A stretch of DNA of 64,000 nucleotides from Salvia splendens (Eukaryota > Streptophyta > Magnoliopsida > Lamiales > Lamiaceae): assembly GCF_004379255.2 (NCBI RefSeq), contig NC_056040.1, positions 32,082,852 to 32,146,851 of the forward strand, given 5' to 3'. The number at the start of each line of letters is the position of its first letter. Positions within the stretch are counted from its first letter, which is position 1. The notes under the pieces were generated by a model. The model searched no databases. It was not told the origin of the DNA and worked only from the letters and a program-made list of their open reading frames with translations. The position numbers were made by a program, and so were the translations under genes. Of this stretch, positions 1 to 11,900 are shown in pieces.

Positions 1-596
1 AGTGTAAACATATGGGGACTGTGTGCTAGCTTTCGAGTTGGCCGGTCTAGTGACCGTCCTGGAATGTGGCCACATTCCCGGTTCACATAAGTTCAGATAT
101 GGTATTATGGTTTTGTGATTGCGCAATCAAATTCATGAAATGAAAAAGAATTTAGTGACTCGGGCCTTATTTCAAATAAAAACCCTGTGTTCACTCAACT
201 ATGGCTGACAATTAAATAAGAATTGTTTTTGGCACTAGTCCACTGGGTATACCAAATACTCAGCCCTGCATGTTTATTTTTCTAACGTGCAGGTTGAAGG
301 TGATCGAGGTGCTGAAGGTGTTGGAAAGGACTTATGAATAAGTAGTTAAGTAGTTAAAATAACATGTCTCCATACATGTTATTTTGTCTTGGAACCTTCT
401 GCTCATATTTAAGTATTGCTCTAGTAAAACAATGTAGTCGGCCTAAATACTCTGTTTTTGACTTGGCTATACCCATTCGCCTTCAAAGACTATTTTTTAG
501 TTAAGTATTCCTTTTATGATTAGTTTATGATTAATGAGTTTAATTGAGTTGCGAAATAACTACGCTCACTAGCACTAGGGAGTCGTAGTCGTGACA
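1..596 (+). repeat. 3' part of a long Ty3/gypsy-type LTR (cut by window edge)
   Basis: The segment resembles the last ~600 bp of the solo LTR ending at 25846 and the LTRs ending at 36628 and 39260. It shares the GTGTACACA-like block, the 'vector-like' run CACATTCCCGGTTCACA, the CTGAGTA/TACTCAG hairpin at 243-263, the block ending in GTGCAGGTTGA, and the terminal GTCGTGACA. No Met-tRNA priming site follows position 596, so this is probably a solo LTR or a truncated copy. Its 5' end lies outside the window, so a target duplication cannot be tested. Confidence 0.75.
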
Positions 597-616
597 TGAA
601 TGAAATGCTTTTGTGA

Positions 617-1249
617 GAGATTAGCAATGGAAGGGCCCTTCTAAGGATCTTTATTTATTTATTTTTTATCAGGTCAGCATTTTACCCCACTTATTATTAA
701 GGGCTTATTTCCTGACAATGGAAGGACCTATTCCAAAGGCCTATCTCATTTTTCATTTCCACATCATCAATATTTGTATATTTAAATTTTAATTATTGGT
801 ATCAAATAAAATGTGATAAATAAGAATAAATTCAAAAAACATAAATTATAAAAAACATACTTCATTAAAAAAAAATTCTACATTTAAAAAAATATGGGGT
901 GAATTTGGGTTCCGCCCGTGTATGGGCTTCCATCGCCGAAATTCTGCGTAGAGTTGCCGGAATCCATTTTGAAGAGGGGTAAATATAAAGAATGGTGTAT
1001 GAATGCATTTACACATGGTTAAATTAATTTTTTTTAAGAAAAATTCGATGATAGGGCTGATGATCAACCATATCTTCACGATGGAAGGCCGATCAAAGGC
1101 CCGATAAGATCGACCTAGACCGATACAACGACCATTTGGGGTGTTTCGGGGAGGGCCGATGATCTGCCCCTCTTCCACTATGAGGGGCCGATGAGGGGCC
1201 GATCATGAGCTCGGTTGATCGGCTCCCCATTGCTAATGCAATAATGCTC
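617..1249. mobile_element. Possible non-autonomous PIF/Harbinger-like element
   Basis: The ends form an imperfect inverted repeat: GAGATTAGCAATGG on the left, and on the right the reverse complement GAGCATTATTGCATTAGCAATGG. The flanks are TGA on the left and TAA on the right, compatible with a mutated TAA duplication. The inside has no transposase. A 110-codon minus-strand frame (846-1178) is open but resembles nothing I recognise. The call rests on end similarity alone and could be wrong. Confidence 0.4.
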
Positions 1250-1276
1250 TAAGGTGATGTACTACTAACTTTCTTA

Positions 1277-1689
1277 GAGCATCTCCAAGTTGAGAGGTAA
1301 ATGGAGAGGGAAACTAATATAACTATCGTATTTACCTTTTTTTCATGAAAAATCATTTTCCAATGAGAAATGTATTTGAGAAGGTATTATACCTATTCTC
1401 ATTTTGAAGAAGTATCTTTATCTCCCCATCAAAATCTTCTAACTACCATATTTGCTTTTTTTTATGAAAAATCATTCTCCAAGGGAGAAAGTATTTGAGA
1501 AGGTAACACTTTATATTTTTAATGCATTTTATACTATTATTTTATTCTTAAAAAATAATTTACCTTTCTATATACATTTTTCCTTTAGAAAATGTAACTT
1601 TTTTAGAAGGGTATATTTCATTTTTTAAAAGGTAAATACATGATATAGTATATACATTTTCTATATACCTTCTCTCTTTGAAGATGCTC
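1277..1689. mobile_element. Tourist-like MITE (PIF/Harbinger family)
   Basis: The terminal inverted repeat GAGCATCTCCAAGTTGAGAG matches the reverse complement of the right end, GAGCATCTTCAAAGAGAGAA, with few mismatches. A TTA duplication flanks it at 1274-1276 and 1690-1692. The first bases are the same as those of the Harbinger transposon at 19722-21587 (GAGCATCTCCAATGG), which could supply its transposase. It contains internal duplicated blocks (ATGAAAAATCATT near 1345 and 1463) and no coding capacity. Confidence 0.85.
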
Positions 1690-1692
1690 TTA

Positions 1693-2739
1693 CCTAGACC
1701 CAATTTTATAGTATTGGGAATAACTGTATTTTTGTATGGAAGTTGTATTAATTTTATTCTTCCAAGTCCCAACCCAACACTAGGTTAAAGTGGTAGATTC
1801 GATACGGTTTTAGAGACTCCAAGATTGGTGAATTTCAAAGGTTTTATTGGTCATTGTGAGATTTTGTGGAACTTAAAAGGTCTTTATTACTGAATATTAA
1901 AGCACAAGATTTTGTTCACGCACTATATTTCATTTTTACCAAACATTTATAGTTTTTCCTTATTAAGTGTTTTAGCTTTCATTGGGGCGTGTTAGGTATC
2001 TGAGGTTCGTGTAATAGGTATGGTATGATGACACGTTTATTATTCCTACGATAAATTTATGATGGTGTTTCTTGTTATTGACAATCACATGTTCCACATT
2101 AATTTTGCTCTTGAGATTATAATAGTAGCAACCTTCAATCAAAATAAAGTGGTCACGATATCTTTCTTTGGGATTTGGGAAATGGAAAGTTTACACATTG
2201 TCCTGCACAGAATACCTCCAAGACGTGCGAGACGATACCACGACCAAGAACGTACGAATTCAAGGACAACCGACTATTGGTGAGAAGCTCGAAGAAAGAC
2301 CATGACAGTTGAGTTGGGAATATATGACGAGTATATTCAAAGAAATGAGTTCTACAACTGAAGCAAGGAAAAATGTGTATGACATTATGTTGTTTGTACA
2401 GATGCACTATATATATGTTTTTGATGGAGTCTGCATCCAACACAACACTAGTCACTCGTGATATTTGAATTGTCCCATTAAAAATGAAACAATTTCCTTT
2501 TGGGTTATCAACATCATCTTTACTTTTTCACTCTATTCTCTCTCCATTAACATCATCTTCTGGCTTCGGATCCGCCACTGCACAAATCTGGAGCAAACTC
2601 ATTCATCCATTCAATGACCAAAACTCAATACTCTACTTATAAACATAACACTTTTCAAAAGTCTGGCGGAGGAAACCGGCCGGAAAAGTAAAACCCTACA
2701 ATCTCTCTCTTCTACACTACTGTGAATGACTTTACAGAT
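1693..2739. other. Spacer without recognisable gene
   Basis: About 1 kb of AT-rich sequence between the MITE and copia element A1. Short frames on both strands (for example 2059-2283 and 2153-2455) overlap each other, have no recognisable domain, and look like chance. I see no RNA gene, splice structure or repeat ends here. Confidence 0.6.
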
Positions 2740-2744
2740 AAAAG

Positions 2745-2885
2745 TGTTAGCAATTGAAACTAAGAATATAACATATAACTGTCTCACATCGGTGTCAAGA
2801 GAAAACTGAAACTAGTATATAAATCTCATGGGCCCCTCCTCCTATCACCAATTGGTTTTAAGATGGAACCCATGAATTTCTATCA
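2745..2885 (+). repeat. 5' LTR of copia A1
   Basis: It starts TGTTAGCAATTG and ends TTTCTATCA. It is nearly identical to 5509-5649, with a few substitutions such as TTAG/TTGG near the start, GGGCCC/GGACCC and ATGAAT/ATGGAT. A TATATAAATC box near 2816 is a plausible promoter TATA. Confidence 0.9.
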
Positions 2886-2901
2886 TGGCATCAAGAGCAG
2901 G
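2886..2901 (+). promoter_or_regulatory. Primer-binding site of A1 (initiator Met tRNA type)
   Basis: TGGCATCAAGAGCAGG lies immediately after the LTR. It is a diverged form of the TGGTATCAGAGC complement of the initiator Met tRNA 3' end, where minus-strand DNA synthesis would start. Confidence 0.7.
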
Positions 2902-3032
2902 TTCTTGAATCCGATTAGGGCTCAGGAAAAAAAGCTCATCTCCGCCCAAATACCAATCCCGACCAAACGGCATAGATCAAGCCAGAAAACCAAACTCCTA
3001 TCAAAACCAACCAGCAAAGATCAATAGAAATC

Positions 3033-4706
3033 ATGACAGACGATACAAAAAATGATCCAGAACGGCCCGCAAAACTGAAAGATAGCAAGAACATTGTCGT
3101 GGCATTCAAACTCGACGGAAAGAATTACCCACTATGGTCAAGACTAATGAAAGTCAAGATCGGAGGCCGAGGAGCCTATTCGCACATCAAAAATGAACCC
3201 CCCGCACCGGGGAGCAAAGGATACGACGACTGGGAAGAAGACGATCTGGTGGTGTTTTCCTGGATCGTCGACAACATCGAGAACGAAATCATCGCTGATT
3301 TCGCTCATCACCAGACATCAAAGGCACTCTGGGACAGTCTCGCGGTAACATTCGAGAACAAGGCGGACAAGTACCTGATTTACGACCTGGAAGAAAAGGC
3401 AATCGAGTTAAAACAGGGGAACCTCGACTTGGAAACATACTACCGACGGATCCAAGGGCTGTGGATCAACATCGATCGATGTCAGAAGCAGCCCATTACG
3501 TGCTGCGACAAAGGAGTTAATCAATACAGAGCACATTCGAATGAAAAGAGACTGATAAAATTTCTGACCGGACTCAATCGAGAATATGACTCGATCAAAC
3601 GGGATATCCTCAAGGAGGATCCCTACCCATCACTTGAATCGGCCTACGGGTGGGTGAAGACGGAGGCGGCTCGACGTCAAATCATGCCACCGGCATCGCC
3701 TCTGCCCACCGTAGACACCACCGGCGATAACACCGGGAACTCATCACTTGGGGAAATCGGGTTGGGTCTCGCCGCCCAGAACAGTCGTCCGCCGCACCGA
3801 AGCGGACCACCTCAGCGCTCCGCCGCTACCAACCGACCGAGAAATCGCCCCGCCACATCCAAACTGTGGTGTTCCCATTGCGGGAAGCAAAAGCACACTC
3901 GGGAAACATGCTTTCAGAGGATAGGATACCCTGAGTGGTGGGAAGAAAGGCAGAAGGCGATGGCAAAGCTCGCCGTCGCTGATGGAGCAGGACAGACGCA
4001 GCCGCATCAAATCGCGACCGGAAACAGAGGGTCAACTAGCGGGGAACGGAATCCCAGTGGGGGCAGCGTGCGGGGTGCCGGAAATTTGGCCGAGAGAACG
4101 GAGATGGTGACCGGAGGAGCCGAGACGGGAGAACACTCCCAAAGAGGAATAAACGGTGAAAGAGGTATAGGGCTTGGTTTTCAACCGAGCCCTAATTCAT
4201 GTTTTTCAATTGAGTCCCCAGAATTGCTTAAATACCAAATGATACCCCATGTTATGAATATCCGACCCCCAGACTTCCACAAATTAGAATCTGAACCCCA
4301 GACTCCTGAAAACCGTAAATTGACCCCTAGACTAAGTATATTTGAGTCAAAAAACCCCTTTGCACCACTAGACCATTTTTCCGCTGCATTTCACGTTCAA
4401 AACGGGATTGAGAGTACTAATAGGGGATGGATTTTTTACTGTGGGGCTACTGATACTATGACTCCATTTAAAACTGATTTTAACAGCCTGGGTGGAATCA
4501 CGAAATCATATATTAGAACTGCAAGTGGAGATTTGTTCCCAGTAGAAGGGTCGGGCACCGTCGAAATATCCCCCACTCTAAAACTTTCGAATTGCTTATA
4601 TGTCCCGACCTTATCACAAAGACTGTTGTCTATTAGCCATGTTACGAGAGAATTGGATTGTACACTTCTGATGCAACCCAATTTCTGCATTTTACAGGAT
4701 ATTTAG
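3033..4706 (+). CDS. Copia gag-protease polyprotein (A1)
   Basis: The product would be 557 residues of retrotransposon structural protein plus the start of protease. The N-terminus (about residues 20-75: FKLDGKNYPLWSRLM, then a DDWEEDD acidic patch) is the copia-like gag N-terminal region. The UBN2-type gag core follows (ALWDSL, LETYYRRIQGLW). A zinc-binding region CSHCGKQKHTRETCF lies near residue 285. The protease active-site area reads YCGATDTMTP near residue 470, with the usual D-S/T-G changed to C-G-A. It starts at the first ATG after the leader. It ends at TAG 4704-4706, where sister copy A2 has CAG, so the stop is a point mutation in a longer gag-pol frame. Confidence 0.85.
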   Translation: MTDDTKNDPERPAKLKDSKNIVVAFKLDGKNYPLWSRLMKVKIGGRGAYSHIKNEPPAPGSKGYDDWEEDDLVVFSWIVDNIENEIIADFAHHQTSKALWDSLAVTFENKADKYLIYDLEEKAIELKQGNLDLETYYRRIQGLWINIDRCQKQPITCCDKGVNQYRAHSNEKRLIKFLTGLNREYDSIKRDILKEDPYPSLESAYGWVKTEAARRQIMPPASPLPTVDTTGDNTGNSSLGEIGLGLAAQNSRPPHRSGPPQRSAATNRPRNRPATSKLWCSHCGKQKHTRETCFQRIGYPEWWEERQKAMAKLAVADGAGQTQPHQIATGNRGSTSGERNPSGGSVRGAGNLAERTEMVTGGAETGEHSQRGINGERGIGLGFQPSPNSCFSIESPELLKYQMIPHVMNIRPPDFHKLESEPQTPENRKLTPRLSIFESKNPFAPLDHFSAAFHVQNGIESTNRGWIFYCGATDTMTPFKTDFNSLGGITKSYIRTASGDLFPVEGSGTVEISPTLKLSNCLYVPTLSQRLLSISHVTRELDCTLLMQPNFCILQDI

Positions 4707-5328
4707 ACGAGGAGGATTATTGGGCGTGGCACTGAGAACCAAGGACTCTACTACGTGGACGAGATAGCTCAAACTGGTACTGCAATGCTGGCTCATGGAT
4801 CCACGAGACAAAGAGACTTGGCTATGGCACCGAAGACTAGGACACCCCTCTCCTGGTTACTTTAAGTTACTTTTTCCAAAACTTTCTATTCCTTCTGATT
4901 TTTGTTGTGAAACTTGTGTTTTGGCTAAGAGCCACAGACAGTCCTTTAAACTTACAAACACCCGTATGAATTCAATGTTTTCTTTAGTGCATGCTGATGT
5001 GTGGGGACCTGCACCTATTATTGGGGGGAATGGCTTTCGTTATTTCGTGATTTTTATTGATGATTGCACAAGAATGACATAGATATATTTCTTGAAACAT
5101 AAATCTGAAGTAGTTGATAGGTTTATCCATTTCTTTAAAATGATCCAGACACAATTCCTCACCACAATCAAAACACTCAGATCCGATAATGGGAGGGAAT
5201 TTGTGAACAGTACTATGACTGATTTCTTTAGGGAAAAAGGCTTACTCCACCAAACCTCTTGTGCCTACACGCCCGAACAAAATGGAGTAGCTGAACGGAG
5301 CGGGTCGCCGACTGTGGGTCAAATTTAA
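4707..5328 (+). pseudogene. Copia pre-integrase and integrase remnant (A1)
   Basis: After the gag stop the frame continues (TRRIIGRGTENQGLYYVD). It then shifts by one base near 4812, where A1 has an extra A relative to A2. From 4795 the new frame shows the HRRLGHPSPGYF zinc-finger start and C-x2-C of integrase, then HADVWGPAP and IDDCTRMT of the catalytic core. A TAG at 5080-5082 replaces the tryptophan codon TGG seen in A2. The core continues through SDNGREFV and stops matching after VAER. The remainder is deleted. Confidence 0.88.
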
Positions 5329-5508
5329 CTGATCCAGCAGTATATCTGGGCCGAAACCGAAAAAATGACTGACCCAGCAGTATATCTGGACTTAAAAATT
5401 TGGGCCAAGTGGTCCAACCGATCGAAAAAAAAAATTGGGCCGATTGTCCAATTGATTAGAGAAAAGTCCAACCCCTCCAAGGTTCACCTTGAAGTGTTTG
5501 AGGGAAGG

Positions 5509-5649
5509 TGTTGGCAATTGAAACTAAGAATATAACATATAACTGTCTCACATCGGTGTCAAGAGAAAACTGAAACTAGTATATAAATCTCATGGACCCC
5601 TCCTCCTATCACCAATTGGTTTTAAGATGGAACCCATGGATTTCTATCA
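5509..5649 (+). repeat. 3' LTR of copia A1
   Basis: It is the same 141-bp LTR as 2745-2885, preceded by the purine tract and followed by the AAAAG duplication. The sequence just upstream (5331-5395) holds two copies of a ~37-bp unit with the core CCAGCAGTATATCTGG. Confidence 0.9.
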
Positions 5650-5986
5650 AAAAGTAATTTTATTATCAATAAAATTTAATATTGTTACTATCAATATATA
5701 AGTGAGTATAAAATAATTTTTCTTGTATATAAAAGTAACTTTTCTCACTTAATAAATAAAAGTGGGAGAACTTTTTCATGTATCTAAAGGAACTCGCCTA
5801 TAATAGGATTTGAATTCTAAATCCAAAAATGTAGAATGACTTTACATTTATCTGAGTAAATTGTAATGAAAATACAAGCAACCATAATAACATTATTGCT
5901 ATCTCTACCCTTTGACAACAGCAAGCATAATAAAACACACCATATTTTACAACATGTGGCCATGTTATTCCATATTGAACCATACC
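5650..5986 (-). other. Probable 3' untranslated region of the TGA gene
   Basis: These 337 bp follow the TGA stop codon on the minus strand and run up to the copia A1 duplication. The segment is AT-rich with no coding pattern. I cannot place the polyadenylation site; A1 may have inserted into or just beyond the 3' UTR. Confidence 0.45.
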
Positions 5987-8900
5987 TCATTCGCGCGGCC
6001 TAGCTAACCAAAGAGAGCTAAGAGCTCGGAGCCTCGAGAAGTAGTCATGTATCAAGAGCAGCCCTCGAGCTGATTGTCTGGTGGTCAGTACTCGGTGCAT
6101 CTGTTGCAGAGTTTGTTCTCGTAGGTTGTCGGCCTAGACAACAAAAAGGTGTTATCAAATCAACCAACCTTCGAGATATGTCAAAAAAACAATTTCATCG
6201 GATTTTAACTTCGCACGCGTGTGAATACAACTCGGCTCAAAAGTTACTGCAAAAAAGATTAATCACCTGCCGAAGGAAGCCATCGAGAGTTCCCAACTTC
6301 CCCATCGCCATCGCCATCTGGCCCATATAATTGGCGACATTTCCAGACGAGCCTTCGGGCCCTGAAGTGCCATTGGCTAGCGTCTCAGCTAGTGATTGTT
6401 GCAATGCGTCCATACCCTGTGATAGGGCATCCTCCGCTTGCTGAGAGGATTCCCGCAGATTGTAGATCCCCGTCAACTGCTGCTCTGTGAGCGGCTCCAG
6501 CTGGTTCGCAAGAAGCTGCACACGTATCACCGTATGCCATAAGCAACGGAGAAGCCAAGAAAGGAGCGACCTATAACTAGGGGACGCACCTTGAGAAGCT
6601 CTGAGGGGCGGAAGCCACCTAGCCACATGAAACACCTCTCCGCAGGTGTTTTCCACATTCCTGATAAGATGTGGAATACATCAGCCTTGGATGCATTAGT
6701 CTTCAGCCTGAAAACGTCGTTGAAATGTGCCGTCACATTATCCACGAGAGTACGAAGTTCAGGGTCACTTGCATGCGAATTGACCGCTGTTCTCAACTCA
6801 TTGATTAGTTTGTTCTGTTCTTCCGTCCACCGTGCGTACTCGGCGTCAAAAGCCAACTCCCCTACACCATGTAAATAATCGAAGTCAAGAATCAACGTGC
6901 AAAGTAAAGTAATGAAGGCTATGCAGTAGCAAAAATCGAACCGTTGGCACTCCTCACATGGGACTGATCTCCCGAGTTCGAAATGAAGACACCTTGCTGA
7001 CGTGCACGTTGTAGTTCCTGCTCAAGTTGAGTTAACTTCAGCCTGCTGTTTTCTAGCTGCTGTACATAGGCCTGGATAGTAAACGAAACCAGTAAGGGCT
7101 ATCTCCAGTAATTAAAGTGCTAACAATCAAAATCAAGATTTCTTAACAGAACCAACAGCAGGAGTCGAGCTTCAGCAGTTACGAGAAAACCTACTTTCTT
7201 TCTCAGTCTGCTTTTCCTGGCAGCTTCACGATTTTGGGCGAGCCTTCGCAATGTCTGCATACCGTCACATCAGAAAAAAGGAATCTTTAGAAAAAGACGA
7301 GGACTTGACGACTAGTACTAAAGGCACAACCGAGGTTTTTTCTTTTGATTTGTCACTGGAATCTGAAACCCCAACACCAGCGGATTGAGCATCAAACTGC
7401 AGAGGGGGGAGAAACTTGTAATTTACAGCCAGAGACAAACTATTTTGCTGGACTCATAGAATGCCAAAGATAGGAAGAAGGGATAGAAAGAACCTTGTGG
7501 TTTTTGTCATCTGGGTCCAAATCAGTTGAAGTGTCCATCCGGGAACTGGATTCTGCCATGTTGGATTCTCCCCAGTTTTCATGTTGGCCACTGGAAGTAG
7601 AGAATAGATTTGGCTGCAATTCAACTGGTTGAGAGCACATTAGAGCTGCTGAAAATTTTGTGTTGGCCGAGGCATACGTCTGTACAGCAAATAGATATCA
7701 GAAACTGGGAGATGTGATACGAATCCCAAATGAAGTGATGATTACCTTATTGAATGCACCGGACTGGAGATCGATACTTTGGTTAAATACAGGACCTGGA
7801 GTAGGTATACATCAGAGAGGTGCAATATCACCACATACCATTTTAAACAATGGTTAGAAGTGCTTGGTCGAGAGTTAAGTATCTGCTGATTTGATCGACT
7901 CCCTCATCTCTTCTCTTCAAAGGCTAAAACTAAGGTTATTTGGAACTAGCTTATCCATGGGCAAGCATCTAAAATGCTTGAAAATCATTATAAGAATCCA
8001 CAAACTAGCTTATTTTCTTGAGAGCATATATGGTCCAACAGATTAGATGTGGTAGAAGCTTGATGAATGAGGATAAAGAAATGTAAGGTCTATACCACCG
8101 AAAAAAGTTAGGAGACTTACTTCGGCCAACATTATTAGCAGGATCTTCAATACCAAAATTTGGAACGTGTGGGGATTGAGTTGCACTGGATCCTGTACCA
8201 CTGCGGTGCAGTAAAAAATATTTTAGTTTCACTTAAGCTACCGAAAAGTGGCATTACATATTTTTATAACCCTCGAAGAGAGAAGGATTCTTTATTGCAC
8301 GATGGTCCTCTCCGAGGATAGTGAGTGTAGTAAAACAACACTAACTTTTTTGTCTTCCGGAATCCTAAGGTGCAGATTAATCTACCATTTGAATGGAGAG
8401 GCCAAGGAGGTGGAAATTGGCCTCATTTGCAGATCCAAACCAATAGCTAATCACCAATTTCCTGTCTAATCTTATCAACTTCACCCCCTTGAAATTTACT
8501 GCTCAATTACATGCACTGAATGAGATATAGTTTGAACTAATAGCAAGAAAGGGAACATCCAAGTCCAACCACACTAGTGAAGATAAGAGAGCACTTGTTG
8601 AAATGCAAAAACTTAACTTAGATTGAACCAACTCCAATGATGACTACATTAATACAACTACAACTTGGTGATTCCAAAAGAATTCCAATATAGTCAAGCC
8701 ATATGATACAGATATATGCATATCGCAGGATATGCTTAAGTTTAGTTAGGATTTATTATTATTATTATTTAAATTAAGTTTGTTATGATTTATTATTATT
8801 TAAATTAGGATTAGGTTACTATTTAAATTAGGATAAAATGCTCTTTGCAGAGATTAATATTCTGGGCGGTTTTACCGTGACCTCCTTGTGAGGATTATTT

Positions 8901-11900
8901 TCTTGTGTTTCTTTTGTTCGATTAATTCTAATGGTGTCAGTTTCTGTTCTTTAAATCTTTGAGCTTCTTTCTAGTTTATATTCTTGTTTATCGGCCTTTA
9001 CTCCTATCAATTTGGTGCGGTGAACAATGGTCAAATCTCGGACAGAAGCCACACTTTATGTGGTTGGATTGGAGAAGGCTATAGCAAAGATGGAGAAATT
9101 CTTGTTGGAGTTTCGAGCTTCTCAGGCTTCACTAGTGATGACCTTTCCAACGTTAGATGGATCCGAGGCTCTCGCGTGGCTTGCGCGGGCAAACCAATAT
9201 TTCCTCATCAACAAAACCCCATTGGATAGACGTGTCGACGTAGCCATCAACGGCATATCTGGTCCAGCAATACCATGGCTAAAATTGCTCCTTATGCGTT
9301 GTTCTTCGTTGTCTTGGGACAAATTCACGCAAGAGTTGTTGCGACGCTTTGGAGATGCTGTTGTTTGTGTTGCCAAAATCCAACCAAAAATCACACCCAC
9401 ATCCAATGATAGTACCGCAGCTATCCTACCCTCCCTACCCACCGTGACAACACCATTGATGTCCTCTTCCTCTTCCCACCTACAACAGCCCTACAGGAGT
9501 TACCAGCTATTAACACTTCAACAAACCACCCTGATCTCGATACCACGACATACAATAGCACCCCACTGCCACTGCCCTTGCCCTTGCCAGAACAACATCC
9601 CATTCCACCTCCATTTTGTATAACTCTACCATCTCATATCAGACTGCCTACACCAGCAATGGTGACAGCACCACTGCTATCCTCTAGCCCGCCTACAACT
9701 ACCAAGCAGGAGAATACTCTACACGCCAGCCCACCCAACAGTGCCAAACAGAACTCTGCTGACCTACACACAGCAACAAAGTCAGCTATTGTTTCCAGCT
9801 CATTTCCCTTGGCAGCTATGGCGTCAACAAATCCACTTGATGAGTTGCCATTCGCCGCACTGCCGCCTGCACCACCACCACCACAACCTCATCTTCAGGA
9901 CGTTCTGTTACGTGTGGTTCTACCTTCTGTTGTTGAACCAACTTCTCTGTTGCACTCCAGCCCTCCACCACAACCACAACCACAGTTTGCGACAACTCCT
10001 AAGTTGTTGTCCGCCCCTATGCTACTGCCCCTGCTGCAACAGAAATTATTTCTGGCACAATCGAGCGTTGATATTCCACAGTTTCAGGCTCCCTTCTTTC
10101 CTTTGCGGTGACATACAGTTCATGCGGCTGCTGCAGAGCAGGGCACACTCATGTATCTGTTTCTTCTTGTTTATGGGTACATTCCTTGGTTTCAGCTTTG
10201 CACCTCCTGTCCAGCAGCATGAATGGGAGCCTCCACCGAACAAAGTAATTGGTTTCAATTTTGAGCTCAACCTTGAGGGCAAGGTTGTTTCGAGAGTGAG
10301 GCAATTGATACAGATATGCATATCGCAGGATATGCATACTTAGTTAAGTTTAGTTAGGATTTATTATTATTATTTAAATTAAGTTTGTTAGGATTTATTA
10401 TTATTTAAATTAGGCTTAGATTTGTTGCTATATTTTCTCACTGGTAAGCCTATAAATATAAGTCTCCACAACGATAAAATCATCTTTGGAGAGATCAATA
10501 TTCTGGGCGGTTTTACCGTGGCCTCACTGCGTGAGGATTGCCCTCCTTGTGAGGATTATTTTCTTGTGTTTCTTTTGTTCGATTAATTCTAATGGTGTCA
10601 GTTTCTGTTCTTTAAATCTTTGAGCTTCTTTCTAGTTTATATTATTGTTCGTCAGCCTTTACTGCTATCAATTTATCTGTATCACAATAACTAGCAATCA
10701 AGTACAAAACATTTTCATTTTGTTCCTTTTTCATCCTAACTAATGTAAACAATCAATCAGCTCTCCTTTTGTAAGTTCCTAACTATAAAGTGGTAGATGT
10801 TTTCTAACATAAAAACAGAAGATGTGAGACCACCACCAATAGCCATGATGAGTCCGCGAATTTCTGATGTTAGTAAATGCAGGAAAATACAGATCACGAC
10901 ACAGAGAATTTTACGTGGTTCGATTTACTGAGGTAAATCTACGTCCACGGGGAGAAATGGGGGCAGGTTTGTATTGCTTGATCTGGAATTACAGCTTACA
11001 ACACAGACTTGCTATATGGTATTTTTCTCTAGAGAGCTTCTAACCCCTTTCTATCAGATCTAAGTTCTATTTATACATTGAACTAAGATCGTGGCTTACA
11101 TCATCACTCTAGGTCGTGGAGGTCGTGTAGGTCATGGCCTAAGATCGTGGCCTGAGTTGACGCCACGTGGTAGTGGGTGTGTTGGAAGTTGTGGAAATCC
11201 TGCATGGGTCCACTAACTCCTTGTTCGGTCGAAAACTGAGACCGAACTGCTTTGGTTGCCGATCTGAGAGTAGAGCTTGGTTGGCTTTTACCGAGCTGTA
11301 GGCTGAGGCCGAACTCTTTGGTAATGCCGAACTCGCAGAGCTTGATTGGTCGGCTTTTACCGAGCTGTAGGCTGAGGCCGAACTCTTTGGTAATGCCGAA
11401 CTCATACTCTTCCTTGGGCTTTGGGCTGATGGGCCGTCATTGCTGTCGGGCTTGTTTAGTACGCACCCCATCACTACCCCCCCCGAAAGACGAAGTGAAT
11501 CACTTCGGCGAAGCGAGTCACTTCGGCATTCTGGATAAAGGTACGGGGGAGGCTGACGTCAGGGGACGTGCCTTGCATGTGGCTGCATTAAATGCGACAG
11601 TAAAATCCGGCCGTTGAATCCTGAAAAGGTGGGATTCGAAACGGTGCGACGATTTTGAAATCTTCGCCGAATCTGATAAATACCTCCCTTCTTCATCATT
11701 GAAGCACTTTTGCGACTGCTTCTTCTGCACTCTATCTCCTTTGCGAAAAAGATTTTCTTCCGCTTTCAAAAATTTCCTCAGATTTTGCAAAGAGTAAGGA
11801 CCATGTCTGCTTCTTCTTCGTCTGAGTCTGGTAGCGGTGGTGAAGGGGGTAAGGGGTCTTCTAGCCGGAAAGAATCCGGGGAGAAGACCGTAGAGTATTT

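Larger units (their letters stand above)
2745..5649 (+). mobile_element. Ty1/copia retrotransposon A1, internally deleted
   Basis: The element has two 141-bp LTRs (2745-2885, 5509-5649), a 5-bp AAAAG duplication at 2740-2744 and 5650-5654, a priming site directly after the 5' LTR, and a purine tract GAGGGAAGG directly before the 3' LTR. It codes for gag, protease and the first part of integrase only. The frame breaks off near 5298, after the integrase motif around AEQNGVAER-type residues, and continues into about 200 bp of non-coding sequence. The end of integrase, reverse transcriptase and RNase H are missing, so the copy cannot move alone. It lies about 340 bp beyond the stop codon of the TGA gene. 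Confidence 0.92.
8704..10684 (+). mobile_element. Gag-only Ty3/gypsy-like element in TGA intron 1
   Basis: Direct repeats that both start TGATACAGATAT lie at 8704-9009 and 10306-10670 (or to 10684). They share an ending around GCCTTTACT-CTATCA. The left repeat lacks about 60 bp present in the right one, so the element is not recent. The flanks CCATA (8699-8703) and CAATA (10685-10689) could be a diverged 5-bp duplication if the right repeat ends at 10684, where TATCTGTATCA mirrors the TGATACAGATA start. The interior codes for a gag domain and a proline-rich stretch; no protease, reverse transcriptase or integrase is present. It lies antisense to the host gene. Confidence 0.75.

Noticed and set aside
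7660..7857. Plus-strand frame of 65 codons over TGA exon 3
   Set aside because: It is the shadow of the minus-strand TGA exon and its introns; the minus strand has matching splice sites and homology.
11139..11474. Minus frame with SALPKSSASAYSSVKA repeats, also at 17901-18370
   Set aside because: It is the translation of the internal LTR duplication. In the second copy it runs out of TGA exon 1 through the splice donor, so only the first 29 codons there are real.
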